64,000 bases of DNA from Cryoendolithus antarcticus (Eukaryota; Ascomycota; Dothideomycetes; Cladosporiales; Cladosporiaceae), in NCBI GenBank assembly GCA_002077065.1, contig NAJO01000052.1, positions 124,001 through 188,000 on the forward strand, given 5' to 3'. Made by a program: the position numbers and the translations under genes. Each line of letters starts with the position of its first letter. Position 1 is the first letter of the stretch. Shown here in pieces: positions 41,067-51,671 of this stretch. The notes below the pieces were generated by a model. It had not been told where the DNA came from. It did no database searches and worked only from the letters and a program-made list of their open reading frames with translations.

Positions 41067-43823
41067 ATGCCTTCGCCGCAATCGCCGGAGATTCTCGATA
41101 CTCCTGCGGTATTGCGCTTGGCGCGGCAAGTAAATCCACATGGCAACGCGACTTCTTCCGAGATCTTGGTAGCTCTTCGAAAGATGTATCCCCGTATGGC
41201 CACGGTCTATCTTCGCGACCTGAGAGAAAGAGTCCTGTCTGCGACAAATGGGTCGGACGATAGTGCCGAAGAGGACGATGTGTCCGAAGACGACTTTTCA
41301 GACGATTCCAACTCAGACGTAGACTCGGAGTTCGGAGTGAATACAGAGTCGCATGCGCAAGACCTCGACGCCCGGATCAACCATAACGCCGCACAGCAGA
41401 CCTCCGAGCTCGTTGACGCGCCTATTGCAGAGAGAAATCCGGATGCAGATGCAGTTACGCCGGATCTCGACGCCGTCTTCGACAGCTTCACCGAATCACA
41501 GACTCCCGAGTCTGTTGGCGAGCTCGAAGATGAAGAGGAGAATTTGTTCGGTCAGCGCGGTGACAAGGACCAGGAGGTTGATGATCTCCTTGGCGAGCAC
41601 ATGGGTAGGACCAAGGGGGATGGTGACAGTCTGTTCGGTGAGCCCATCGGCGAGGCTGACAACGACGACATCGAATCTCTATTCGATGAGCCCAATTCCC
41701 ATAGGCCTACAACTACAAGTCTCCTGACCTCGCCAATCACCGCTACGACATCATCTTCGCTTTCTTTCGGAGCGGCAGCAGGACGTGCTTCGCCCTCGCT
41801 GGCGCCCAAGCAGAAGCTGTCGCAATATCTGCCGCCGTCACCGAGACAGAGGCCGGCGGCAAGGCTCGCCTTGACAAGGCCAGGACTTGCATTACCTCCT
41901 CCGTCACGCAAATCTACCGTTCCCGAGCTGCAGGGACAAAGCACGCTGCCCGAAGCCAATGGCGGCATAGCAAGCAGGACGGTCACCGCTACCACACCTT
42001 CATCGTCATCGATGAGTCAAGTGGACTCCCCTGCTACACAAGCATACGACTCCTTCGCCACGGCGCACGCATCCCCGTCAGGCGGCACATCGGTCGCTCG
42101 TCCACCGATGTCGAGACCTCAGACACCCAATGAGACCCCAGTAACTCAGCAGATGGCGACTCCACCATCAAGCAGCGCAGTCAGCACCCCCTCGCCCAAG
42201 ACAAGAAAGCCGGAGCCTCGTTACCGCTGCCGCTATGGATGTCCACTCAAGGGCGGCGGCCAAACCGGTCCGCAGCTTCGCCGCCACATGAATAGAACGC
42301 ACAACCTCTATCATCCGAAGGATCAGGACGACTTGAAGCCATGCCTTGACGGTCCCAGAGGCTGCGCCCGGCTTCACCTCGAGAAAGACAAGTCACACCC
42401 ATGCATCCAGAACAACGCTGGTAGTCCCGGCAAGTGGTGCAGCAGCCGGAACGAGAAGAGCAGAGCGCAGGACGAAAGGGACTTCAATGTCAAAGCGCCA
42501 AGAGACGATCAAGAGATAGCGGACACATTTGCATATGCAGACGGGCCATCGCCATCGATTCTCGTGCTTGTGCAAGGCGGAGATGATGAGGATGAGCGCC
42601 AACGAGCAAATAAGGCTGCGATCGAGGACTGGAAGCCAGCGCTACCTAAGTACGGAGTGCTTAAGAGCGAGTCTCCGCCGAAGACGCCAATCAAGCGCTC
42701 TCGTGATGATGCGGAGGACGTCGAAGCCGCGCAGCCTCGTTCGAAGCTTGCTCGCGTCGACAGTGGGTTTGCTATGGGTCCAATCGCCTCACCGAGCCCG
42801 GCACGGGCTCCGACCCACGTGACGCCATATAGTAGTCAACCATCCAGCTATGCGCCGACACCAGTCCTGAGCTGCAGCCAATCTAGTGGCTGTAACAGGA
42901 TACCTCAGCGATCGCAAGCATCATCGCCTCCGCCATACAGTCTCTTCGCTCCGTCGTCTACAAGGACCAACGCAGTACAGGAAGCGCCGGTGCAGAGTAC
43001 GATGCGTCCGGTCCGTACAGCGCATGCTCAGCATGTGCAGTCGCCTGGCTATCCTGCCCCTGTGCTTCCCAGCAACGTTCAGCCTGGCCTGTTGCAGAAT
43101 AATGCGCGAGCCTACAGTGTGTCAATGCAGACCGGCATGCGTCCAACCTACCCAGCGCAGCCTCAGCAGTCGCGATTGCCAAATCCCCAGTATATCGGAC
43201 GATACAACAATATGCAGCCTGGCGCACGACTGAGTAATGCGCCGACCGACGGAGTGCCAGACCATGCGAACATGCGCCCAACATACACAGCGCAGTCTCA
43301 GCGGTCGCACGTGACTAGGCCCCAACAAATCGGCCAATACAACAATATGCAGCCTGGCTCGCAAGTGACTGGCTCGCAAGTGACTGGCCCCCAGCATATC
43401 GGCCAGTACAACAACATGCAGCCCGGCTCACACGTGACCAACACGCACATCTACCTCCCTCCGGTTCACAGAGGTGTGCAGCCCGCACCCACGCTCCACC
43501 GTCAGCCACAGCGGCCATCTGGCCCAACACAGAACACGGCAATTACCAACAAGCGACCTGCGCCGCCAGCCAACACCCGCGGAGCTCCAATGCTGCGAAC
43601 GCAGTACGGCATACTTCCGGCTCCCAGGCCGCAACCTCGTCAGCTGCACCATCTGGGTAACACTCCCGAAGCACCGGCTATGGCTCCTACGGGCCACTAT
43701 GTAAGCCCTTATGCGCCGGTGCATCATAGTATGCTTCCAATGCAGATGCAGCCGGTGCGGCAGATGCAGGCTCATCGGCCGCAGCAGGGCTCGCACGCCG
43801 AGGATCCCTCTGTCGTGGACTAG
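41067..43823 (+). CDS. C2H2-like zinc-binding protein with Pro/Gln-rich C-terminus
   Basis: A single exon gives 918 residues from the ATG at 41067 (an upstream in-frame ATG at 41010 is less likely). The N-terminal 60 residues (ILDTPAVLRLARQVNPHG, EILVALRKMYPRMATVYLRDLRERVL) look like a small helical fold. A long acidic Asp/Glu/Ser region follows. A zinc-binding element lies at about 388-412, C388, C392, H407, H412 (CRYGCPLKGGG..RRHMNRTH). Downstream Cys residues (CLDGPRGCARLHLEKDKSHPC) may form a second site. The remaining third is Pro/Gln/Ser-rich with YNNMQPG tandem repeats. The arrangement suits a nuclear regulator, with basic KRSRDD and KLARVD near 545-570, but targets are unknown. Confidence 0.65.
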   Translation: MPSPQSPEILDTPAVLRLARQVNPHGNATSSEILVALRKMYPRMATVYLRDLRERVLSATNGSDDSAEEDDVSEDDFSDDSNSDVDSEFGVNTESHAQDLDARINHNAAQQTSELVDAPIAERNPDADAVTPDLDAVFDSFTESQTPESVGELEDEEENLFGQRGDKDQEVDDLLGEHMGRTKGDGDSLFGEPIGEADNDDIESLFDEPNSHRPTTTSLLTSPITATTSSSLSFGAAAGRASPSLAPKQKLSQYLPPSPRQRPAARLALTRPGLALPPPSRKSTVPELQGQSTLPEANGGIASRTVTATTPSSSSMSQVDSPATQAYDSFATAHASPSGGTSVARPPMSRPQTPNETPVTQQMATPPSSSAVSTPSPKTRKPEPRYRCRYGCPLKGGGQTGPQLRRHMNRTHNLYHPKDQDDLKPCLDGPRGCARLHLEKDKSHPCIQNNAGSPGKWCSSRNEKSRAQDERDFNVKAPRDDQEIADTFAYADGPSPSILVLVQGGDDEDERQRANKAAIEDWKPALPKYGVLKSESPPKTPIKRSRDDAEDVEAAQPRSKLARVDSGFAMGPIASPSPARAPTHVTPYSSQPSSYAPTPVLSCSQSSGCNRIPQRSQASSPPPYSLFAPSSTRTNAVQEAPVQSTMRPVRTAHAQHVQSPGYPAPVLPSNVQPGLLQNNARAYSVSMQTGMRPTYPAQPQQSRLPNPQYIGRYNNMQPGARLSNAPTDGVPDHANMRPTYTAQSQRSHVTRPQQIGQYNNMQPGSQVTGSQVTGPQHIGQYNNMQPGSHVTNTHIYLPPVHRGVQPAPTLHRQPQRPSGPTQNTAITNKRPAPPANTRGAPMLRTQYGILPAPRPQPRQLHHLGNTPEAPAMAPTGHYVSPYAPVHHSMLPMQMQPVRQMQAHRPQQGSHAEDPSVVD
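43170..43440 (+). repeat. YNNMQPG-containing tandem repeats inside the C2H2-like gene
   Basis: Three copies of a degenerate coding unit end in YNNMQPG, near 43200, 43335 and 43405. Between the second and third, the 18-bp block GGCTCGCAAGTGACTGGC is repeated with partial overlap near 43365-43390. The units vary in length and sequence, so the array is imperfect, but it is a likely source of length variation between strains. Confidence 0.7.
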
Positions 43824-44351
43824 GAGTCTTGGACTGGTATGGCACCACCGGGGAGTCAGAGCTGATAGCAGTGTGATGGACACTGGAAATCGGGAAACTA
43901 AGAGAGGGGACTTGACAGGGGTTGTACATTCACTAGACTGATTACATTGCATCACTCTTAAAAAGGCGGTCAAATGGTCGAATTTTGAGGTCGGTGTGGT
44001 TTGTTGGCGTTCTGGTCGGGTCACTGGGTAGAGGTTAGTGGACGCCGCTGGCGCAGAGGTATTTGCATTAGTGCACTACATACATGTACAACATTGCACT
44101 GATCTCCTCTTTGCATGCGCTCAGTCACATGACGCCGTTGCTCCTAGTCCATATTCGCCCTCTCGTGTGTCGCTAGACGCAGCCACTGCAGTTTGGCCCA
44201 CAATCTGACCGAGTCGAGAGGACGGGACTTGAGATGCGTACATCTCAGCAACAGGGAGACATGATGAGACCGATTGCATGGTAAGCGGAGCAGTAATGGG
44301 TCACAGCGAGTCTTGCAAGGTCGGGGAATGATCTTAAAGCTGCCGGATACC
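43824..44351. other. Convergent intergenic stretch
   Basis: About 0.5 kb between the stop codons of convergent genes. Frames here on the minus strand overlap the end of the C2H2-like gene and are shadows. No feature seen. Confidence 0.4.
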
Positions 44352-45107
44352 TCAATACTTCCCGGCGAACACATCCACCTTCCCCTTCGCCACCCCCTTA
44401 ACCGCCTCCTCAATTCCAGTCTCCCCCGGTACAACGTCGAACACACACCCTCCCGTCCCCTCATCCGCCACACAAGCCGCGACTACAGCAGCCACGTCCT
44501 CCCTCGATATCGGCTTCCCAATATGCACTTGCCCCGCCTCGACCTTCTCCGTTCCCTTCTCATCACTAAGTGTCGAAGGCCGCACGATGGTGTACACCAG
44601 CCCTCTTTTCTCATTACCCTTCACCAACTCCACATCAGCTTCGAGCTTCGCTTGACAGTAAGACGCTAGAGCTTTCCACATCTGGTCGCTTTTCTCCCGG
44701 TCGTCGTCGTTGTACCAGTCCGGCGCCGGCTTGCTGCGATCCCGTATGTCAACGGCTGAGACCATGATGAACCGCTTCACGCCCGCTTGCGCTGTGGCGT
44801 TCATAGCTCTGATCGCAGCATCGCGATCTACCGTCTTCGTTCTCTCAGCGCCTCCTTTGCCGCCGGCTCCGGCTGCCCAGACGATCGTGGACGCCGAGGT
44901 GGATTTGATCACGTCGGCTAGCTGAGACGCGGAGAGGTCCTCGAGGGAGTTAACCAGCGGCTCGGCGTTCAAAGAACGGATCTGCGAGACTTTGTCCTGG
45001 GAGCGGATGAGGGAGAACACTTTGTGAGAGTAGGGAGGCTGGATTAGAATGCGGGTCAGGTGGAGGGCGACTTTGCCGCTGCCGCCGAGGATGAGAGTTG
45101 TGGGCAT
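44352..45107 (-). CDS. NAD(P)-binding atypical SDR (NmrA/SDR_a5-like)
   Basis: A single exon encodes 251 residues. The Rossmann start TLILGGSGKVALHLTRILI gives the GGSGxxA nucleotide loop of atypical short-chain dehydrogenases. The NAD(P)-binding core continues with SLIRSQDKVSQI, VWAAGAGGKGGAERTKTVDRDA and VKRFIMVSAVDIRD. The usual catalytic Tyr/Lys pair is replaced or displaced: after an YCQAKLEADVEL stretch only Y..AK is seen, so catalysis is uncertain. TIVRPSTLSDEKG is a family landmark. Such proteins act as redox sensors or as reductases. No signal peptide. Enzyme activity should not be assumed. Confidence 0.75.
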   Translation of the reverse strand: MPTTLILGGSGKVALHLTRILIQPPYSHKVFSLIRSQDKVSQIRSLNAEPLVNSLEDLSASQLADVIKSTSASTIVWAAGAGGKGGAERTKTVDRDAAIRAMNATAQAGVKRFIMVSAVDIRDRSKPAPDWYNDDDREKSDQMWKALASYCQAKLEADVELVKGNEKRGLVYTIVRPSTLSDEKGTEKVEAGQVHIGKPISREDVAAVVAACVADEGTGGCVFDVVPGETGIEEAVKGVAKGKVDVFAGKY

Positions 45108-45622
45108 GTTGACGTTGAATGCTGAGGGGGATAAAGAGAAACGTGACTCTAAATCGAGGAAGTAAATAGACTTAGCTTGCTAGCAGAAAGGTTGTTTCTG
45201 GTGAAGTCATTGTGACGGTAGAGGACGAGACGACACTTATACTATAGCCTCAAGAGGCGTGCCTATCTTTGCTGACAGATGCGCTAGAACAGGCCAGACA
45301 GTGTTGATGTATGTAGTCTATCGCGTTCGGTGATACTGCGGTATTCGAGACCATTGGCGTCAAAGCCTAGAGTTGGCAAGGCAGGTACGACCCCGCCACC
45401 CCGCGTTGGAAGTGAAGTCAACTCGATCATGACTCGCGCAGACACAAATGTCGCGAAGCACGCAATCGATGGCGTGCTCAAAAAGCGCACAACGCAAATG
45501 ACTGTCGATTCCGTGCCTGTCTTCCTCGTGTAACATACACTACACTCAGATAATGAACGATCCGGCTCAAAAGACAATCGTCAATCTTGATCGCAGCCCG
45601 AAACACTTTCAACGAAAACCTC
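45108..45622. other. Intergenic between two minus-strand genes
   Basis: About 0.5 kb with the SDR promoter and the 3' end of the sulfotransferase-fold gene. The short frames on both strands have no domain. Confidence 0.4.
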
Positions 45623-47104
45623 TCAGGCGTTTACGTTCATCGGCTTAATGGCGAAGCCCTTGAGATACTCATAATCCGCCACGTTCTCAGCAACAGTGTC
45701 GCGGATGATTTCTGCGCCCTTCTGACCGTACTTCTCCTTCCAGTCTGCGAACAGCTGCTCGTCGGACTTTGGCGCCTTGTGCTATCGAGAAGTCAGCATG
45801 CCGGGACGAGAGGCTTGGACATCCGGCAGCAACTCACATGCTGTCTTGGCTTGAGGTCGGTCGAATGAATGGCATCCTCATGGAACCCATTCCACTTTTC
45901 GAAGGCTTCCTTGGCGACAAGTTGGTCCTCATCATTCCACTTCAGCATCTCTCCGCAGAAGGGGACGTTGATGGAGGTGCAGTACTGGCGCAGGATACCC
46001 TCTGGGTCATCTAGCAGGTCGTCCGCGTCGATAACGCAGATCTCCACCTGGCCGTTGTTTGCTTCAGCACCAGACTGCTCGCCGCAAACAGCTGGGCCGA
46101 CAATGCCGGTGTCCTTGCAGTAGTCGAAGACGCGACGAAGTTCATCGTACCCAGCCTCGGAAGGCATGAACTCATGGAAGCCAGTCTTCTCGACAAGCGG
46201 CGGCACGCAGCAGCGGTAGTAGCTAGGAATCGCATTCCTTGGATGGCGAATGAGGAAGGTAAAGTGGAATTTTTCCAGTATCTCCTTTGGGATCACAGTC
46301 GGATTGTTCGGCTCACTTGGCGTGCTGTACGGAAATGGTGGGTTCTTTGGGGTGCCAGGATGGCTCTGGGAGTCCGAGAGGACGATACCGGAGTCGCCAT
46401 CGTTGGCGCCGCCGTTAGTATCAACGCCGCGCTTTGGGTTGTAGAGAGAAGGCGCGAGGCGGGCGTCCTGCTTGGACGGCGGGACGAGGTAATGTGTGAT
46501 GTCTTTGATGAAGACACGCTTGCCCTGTCATGGATTGTAAGTACTTTGCTGACGATGTGAGAATGGACTCGTTGTGTAGGTTGCTGATAATGCGACGGCA
46601 TCGCTGAAAGCAATCCGTGACATTGACAGCGACGGTGAGGCCTGCTTCAAAAGGGCATCGTAATTGATGGATCTCGAGCGAACGGAAGACCTCGCCACCG
46701 GCGCAGCGGCAACCAATGCTGAATCGACAGCTACCCTGCTACGACAACGACCATCACGAGAACGCTCAAAGGAATGCACAACTCACCTCTTCGCCTTCCC
46801 TATCGAGGCGATCCAAGATAGTCTTGAATGTCGACTGAGAGAAACCGCTCTCCTCCCTCTCCTTGGCCTTCTCATCGCCTTCGAAGCGCGAGCCAAGACG
46901 CTCCGGTCCGTAATAGAAGGCATCTCCGAAGGGTTCATGGACACATTGGAGGCTGTTGCGGCGGGTCATGAAAACCTGAGGGTATAGTGAGTATATGACG
47001 CAATGCACAACGAAGGGGAGCAGGGAAGGGCTAAGACGGACCCGCTCAAAGGCCGTCGAGCACGCTCGAGGGTGTGTGGCGACGAAGACGGGCTTCGACG
47101 ACAT
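45623..47104 (-). CDS. Sulfotransferase-fold P-loop protein
   Basis: Four exons (47104-47042, 46975-46787, 46524-45838, 45781-45623) encode 365 residues; all joins keep frame. The sulfotransferase family moves a sulfuryl group from PAPS to hydroxyl or amino groups. The N-terminal FVATHPRACSTAFERVFM has the PAPS 5'-phosphosulfate-loop character (HPRACST). CVHEPFGDAFYYGPERLG and the KDI motif (RVFIKDITHYL) follow. FTFLIRHPRNAIPSYYRCC is the 3'-phosphate-binding region with the catalytic-area Arg/His. The C-terminal DADDLLDDPEGILRQYC and VPFCGEMLKW blocks are typical of the large fungal sulfotransferase-like group. A Ser/Gly-rich insert (about 105-145) lies between the first and second cores. 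Most fungal members have no known substrate. Confidence 0.8.
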
Positions 47105-48483
47105 GATGCTTGGTTATGTGTGAGGCAGTACTGTATTTCAAGATTTGCCTGCCCTCGTGGGGTGAATCGATAGATTGATGGAATTGGTCGTTCGATGTCG
47201 TCGACTAGCAGTCGAGCCGAATGAATACTGGTTCTCACTACGAATAGCGATGCGACTTTGAATTAACAATACGATGTGCAATATCTGATGACGGGATGAG
47301 GCAAATAGAGTCCAGTACAAAAGCAATACTCCCGCTGTCTGCTAGATCGGCAAGGGCAGGAAGGCCGTGGCACACTCTTTCCCTCTACCCAGCAGCCCTG
47401 GAGTGAGAGGTACGTGGGTACTTGCCCATGCAGTGAGAACGTCGAGCCTTGGCTCCATGCAAACTTTGATCCACTCTACCAGCGAATGACGTGCGCATTG
47501 GGGAAGAGATTTGCGGCGAGGTGCGGCCCTTTGTCGTAGGGACGGGTAGCGCGGGGTCTTCTGCTCGGCAACTTTCGTTCGTAGACGAATGGCAAGGAAG
47601 GAGATAGCAGCGGTATCGCTGTCGCTCGAAACCGTGTGATGTTTCTCCGAGTGAGTATCGCGCGGCGGACCTTCGATGGTCACTGCGTTCTCGGAGTGCC
47701 AAGGGTCTTTTTGCCTTGGAAGCCTGAGGCAGATAGTCATCTGATGCCTGAATTGGCGGCCTTCCACAGTCCAAGATTGCTCCTGCGCGGGCGATGGGCC
47801 AGCACTATATGCTGTACGACGCGAGCATACCGTATAGATAAGCATAAGGACTCGGCCGCGTCCACTCAGGGGACAGGATGGCAGCAAGAAGGAGGTGACA
47901 GCTCAGCTAGCACGCCATCGCTCGTCTATCTCGTGTTCCTACAAAGCAGTATGTAAGTTTTACAACCCTCCCGCGCTTCTGCGCCATCCCACTCGCGTGC
48001 TCTGTCACCCTTCTGGTCATATGGCACAGCGGCAGCCGAGAGTGGCGCGGCTCTCTTACAATTCTGCATTCACAAAGACTCCTTGGTGTTGCCGAAGTTC
48101 CGTAATGAAGGGGCGGCGCGCAGAGTGTTGACCTTAGCTGTAGCAACCATCGGGCTAGATGCATCGCCCTCCGAAGGTTCAGTCGTGGGGGCCTTCTGTG
48201 GCTCGACGGCTTTGTGTGGGATGCAGGCCTCTTGCCGTCCTGGTGCTGCCTCTGACGAGGCCAGAACTAATGCCCTTGCTCGTTGCACAGTAGTCCAAGG
48301 CAGGATTCAACAGAGCGTGCAAGTACTTGTGAACCCGTCGTCCTCTCCGCGAGCTCTGCACGTTCGCTCGGACACCATAGATGGCGGAGATATGGTTCGC
48401 GGCTTCTCTCATCCGGATCGTCCATCGATTTTCAGGCTGAAGAGTTTCGCGCATGACTCTTAATCCATTGCAGCCGTTCCGCA
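47105..48483. other. Long intergenic stretch without a recognised gene
   Basis: About 1.4 kb. A 181-codon minus-strand frame (47342-47887) and a 126-codon plus-strand frame (48083-48463) are open but show no domain, no clear splice-linked partners and Arg/Ser-rich composition. I do not call them. Neither strand shows an obvious transposon feature. Confidence 0.45.
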
Positions 48484-49067
48484 TCAACCCTGAAAGAACT
48501 CCTTTGCCTCTTGCGCAAGCTTCTCATCCTTCGCCGCAGGCAACTTCCAGTTGTTGACGCCCCACCACCACCTCCGGATCTTCGCGCCGACGGTCTGCCC
48601 CGCCAACTTCGTATCGCGATTCCAGTGACGCCAGCCTTGAATCGCAAGAGACCACAGGAGACCTTGTGCTAGTGGCATGAAGATCTGTCGATCGGTGTTA
48701 GGCAGAACTAATATTGAGGAGATCGATAGCAACTTACTTGATCCCGTACAGTGATATATGAGACCATCTTCCAGTCCGGCGCATCTTTGATACTAGCGAG
48801 ATAGCTTTGCTCGAACCTCAGATCAGGTAAGGGCGGCAGTTGAGGTCTCCGGGGCGTTGGTCGTAGCATTGACACGGGGATCTCGTCCTCATCTATGTCC
48901 GAGAGACCATCGTCTGTGTGCGGGTGGGGTTCCAACTGTACAGGCTGCTTCTGCAATGAAGCGGTCGAGGGATTTATATCGTGAGCCACGGACGGGGAGT
49001 GATTGATGTGGCCAGCTTGGATTGTGCCGGCCAAATCCATCGCTACGCCTTCAGCGCCGCTGTTCAT
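48484..49067 (-). CDS. DUF1770/ATG43-like mitochondrial protein
   Basis: Two exons (49067-48738, 48684-48484) with a 53-nt intron (GTAAGT donor) encode about 176 residues. The start I chose gives MNSGAEGVAMDLAGTIQAGHI; an in-frame ATG at 49109 is the alternative. The family's conserved core PPLPDLRFEQSYLASI is present at the end of exon 1, followed by WKMVSYITVRDQ. Exon 2 adds a hydrophobic segment (FMPLAQGLLWSLAIQGW) that is the likely membrane helix. The fission yeast member Atg43 is an outer-membrane mitophagy receptor that binds Atg8. I cannot see a clear Atg8-interacting motif here; the acidic stretch LSDIDEDEIPVSML (about 62-75) is the nearest candidate. It is divergent from calcineurin B, 244 bp apart. 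Confidence 0.75.
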
Positions 49068-49311
49068 GTTGGCGGGAGGCTTTAGATAGCAGTCGGAGGG
49101 GCTGTGCAATTAGATGAGGTAAAGGCGAAGACTATCTTTGAATGTGATTGTCGACATGGAAGACAGTGCACGTGCTCTCCAAAATAAGCAGTGCTTTAGC
49201 GCGTGGAGAGACCCTTGAAAGTGAGGTTCCGCCAGCTCATTGAATGTAACAACTGCTTGCTGAGGCGCATATCAAGTATCTCCTCACACACAACACCCAA
49301 TCATAACCAAG

Positions 49312-50001
49312 ATGGGGAACGCGAACTCACAGATGCTGGACAACCTGGTGCAGGGGAGCAATTGTACGTTGAGCGCGGTTGGCAGGACGTCGAGCAACCA
49401 GGAAGCTGACCCGGTTTGCATATAGTCGACAGAGATGAGCTCGACCGGTTACGAAAACGGTTCATGAAGTTGGATAAGGTAACACACTTCCTCTTACAGA
49501 GCCAGCGCAAGCGCTAAAGCCAGGCTCAGGACGGCTCCGGCACAATCGAACGCGAAGAATTCCTCCAACTCCCCCAAGTCTCCTCCAACCCCCTCGCAAC
49601 TCGCATGATAGCAATCTTCGACGAAGACGGCGGCGGCGACGTCGACTTCCAGGAATTCGTCTCCGGCCTCAGCGCCTTCAGCTCAAAAGGCAACAAAGAG
49701 GAGAAACTCAAATTCGCTTTCAAAGTCTACGATATCGATCGCGATGGGTATATTAGTAATGGGGAGTTGTTCATTGTGCTGAAGATGATGGTGGGGAGTA
49801 ATTTGAAGGATCAGCAATTGCAGCAGATTGTCGATAAAACTATCATGGAGGCGGATTTGGATCGGGATGGGAAGATCAGCTTTGAGGAGTTTACAAAGAT
49901 GGTGGAGAATACTGATGTGTCTATAAGCATGACGCTGGGTAGGTCATCGTGGACTGTAAAGAGCATGACGAAACTGCTAACAATCGGCAGATCAATTCTA
50001 G
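49312..50001 (+). CDS. CNB1: Calcineurin regulatory subunit B
   Basis: Four exons encode the EF-hand regulatory subunit of the Ca2+/calmodulin-dependent phosphatase, which controls stress, ion and morphogenesis responses. Exon 1 starts [17 protein letters not shown], with the Gly2 N-myristoylation site. The small second exon gives [18 protein letters not shown]. The next exon begins [11 protein letters not shown], reached by an acceptor at GGCTCAG. Four EF-hands can be traced: [27 protein letters not shown] and DLDRDGKIS. The last intron (donor GTAGGTC, acceptor CGGCAG) supplies the terminal DQF and stop at 49999-50001. Without it the frame reads on falsely. Length and motifs match the family closely. 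Expected partner: the catalytic A subunit, not in this window. Confidence 0.95.
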
Positions 50002-50413
50002 CGCTTCGTCACGATACCCATACGATGGCAGGCGTTCGGAGGGACGGTCATGGAAGCGACCAATATGCATATAGATGTATTCAGCCCAGCGGGCGGACAT
50101 TCACCCACTTGAGTTGCCAGATCGCATGCGAGCCACAGTGTCGTCTGGCGGCATTATTACCGGTAGCGAGATCGGGTGAATGTAGAGCACCGTATTCATA
50201 CCACGCGATCTCAAAGGTGAAGACCTGAGTAGAGAAAGGCGACACAACAAAAGTAGGGCTCAATACGCTTGATACTCCGCTATGCAAAACACGACTAGGG
50301 TATCTTGATCACATCAAATGTCGCTGAAATGCCAGAAACCGCTCCACCTCTTGTAATGCACCACTCAGACGCTCCGCTGCGCAACAAAGCACCGCTTTCC
50401 TGGTGCCGTCCTC

Positions 50414-51671
50414 CTAGGTCACGAGCACAACAAGCAGCGTCACAGCCAGCACGGCCTTCATCGCCATACCATCAGTCAAAGCCAAGCCCTTCGCGAAGGC
50501 ATTGTACGAGGCGCCTATGGCATGGGTACCCGAATGCTGTACCTGGCTGGAGTTTCTGCCATATGAGTCAGCACTTGCATTTCCTGTCAATCAAGACAGC
50601 ACAGCAACACTTACCTAGCAGTAGCCAATATAGTCGTGCTCGCTCCTCCAGGACACAACACAACGTTGAACCCCGCCCCCTTGGGCACAGCAAATGTCGA
50701 ATCCGCATCATCATACGCAAATGAGTACGCATCCGGACACACCGCCTTGGCCGCCTTGCTGAAGTAATTCGCCTGACACTTACTAGGTCCGTACTTGCCC
50801 GTGCAGCAATACGCAGGCTCGTTGTACTTCGCGCAAGCTGAGAAGCAGGGGTCGAAGGCCGGTCGCTGGACGTTGCCATCGGGGTAAGGGTAGACGCCAT
50901 CGCCTGGCGAAGTGGGAGGTGAGACTTGGAGGTCCCAGGGACACCAGTTTGAGATTTTGTCGGAGGAGGCGGAGAGGAAGGGGAGTTGGAAGGAGTCATT
51001 TGTGCCGAGGAAGGTTTTGCTGCCGGAGGCGTAGGGGTTGAAGGACGGGCCGGCGTAGTTGCCTACACTCGCCACGCAGGAGGGGTTGGATTGGTTTGGA
51101 GGTATGTCGTCTACGTTGCTCATACTATGGGCTATGAGCTCGATGGCCATGGGAAGGTTGTAGCCGTCCACCATGCTTAAGTCGTAGTAGGATTGGCCGT
51201 TTGCGCCACTCAGGGTGAACTCTGCGAGTGTTGCGGGAAGCTCGCCGGTGCCAGTACAGGCTACTACTGGGCCGCAGTCGCCGGTTGTGCAGGCACGGCC
51301 ACTGCCTGAGAAGTGGCCTGAGTCGTCGAAGGAGCAATTTGTACGGCCCCAGACCCGGCCTTGCCAGTCGGTCGAGACCATTAGGGAGTGATTGGCGCCA
51401 GGCGAGAGCTTGAACCTGCGATTGTTGTTAGCATCCTCTTGGTAGGAGCTCTGATCGGAGGGACTCACCCGCTGTCTGCTGGCCCGGTGCCTCCCTGTGT
51501 CAGGATACCGGGATATATCGTTTCAGCGCAGTTGTTAGTAATCAACAATGGCACGCTCGTGCTCCCTCCTTGTCGCTTCTCCACCTTCCACTTCATGTGA
51601 TGCTCTCCAGATGTTATGGCGGCCAGGAGCAGCATCACGCTGACTGTCGACGCGAGAACCCGTTGCGCCAT
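50414..51671 (-). CDS. Thaumatin-like (PR-5/GH152) secreted protein with probable GPI tail
   Basis: Three exons (51671-51469, 51415-50615, 50555-50414; introns of 53 and 59 nt) encode 381 residues. An N-terminal signal peptide (VLASTVSVMLLLAAITSG) is followed by the thaumatin start, LLITNNCAETIYPGILTQGG. The conserved core includes TDWQGRVWGRTNCSFD, ACTTGDCGPVVAC, LAEFTLSG, YYDLSMVDGYNLP and the Cys-rich AYCCTGKYGPSKC block, giving many disulphide Cys in family positions. The last exon adds a Ser/Gln stretch and a hydrophobic C-terminus (AMKAVLAVTLLVVLVT) just before the stop, as in GPI-anchored wall proteins. Family members bind or cleave beta-1,3-glucan. A wall role at the cell surface is the likely reading. 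Its upstream side overlaps the decayed small membrane protein copy. Confidence 0.87.

Noticed and set aside
47342..47887. 181-codon minus-strand frame
   Set aside because: Open but Arg-rich, with no domain or conserved-looking stretch; could be chance in GC-rich DNA.
48083..48463. 126-codon plus-strand frame
   Set aside because: No domain and no supporting splice or start context.
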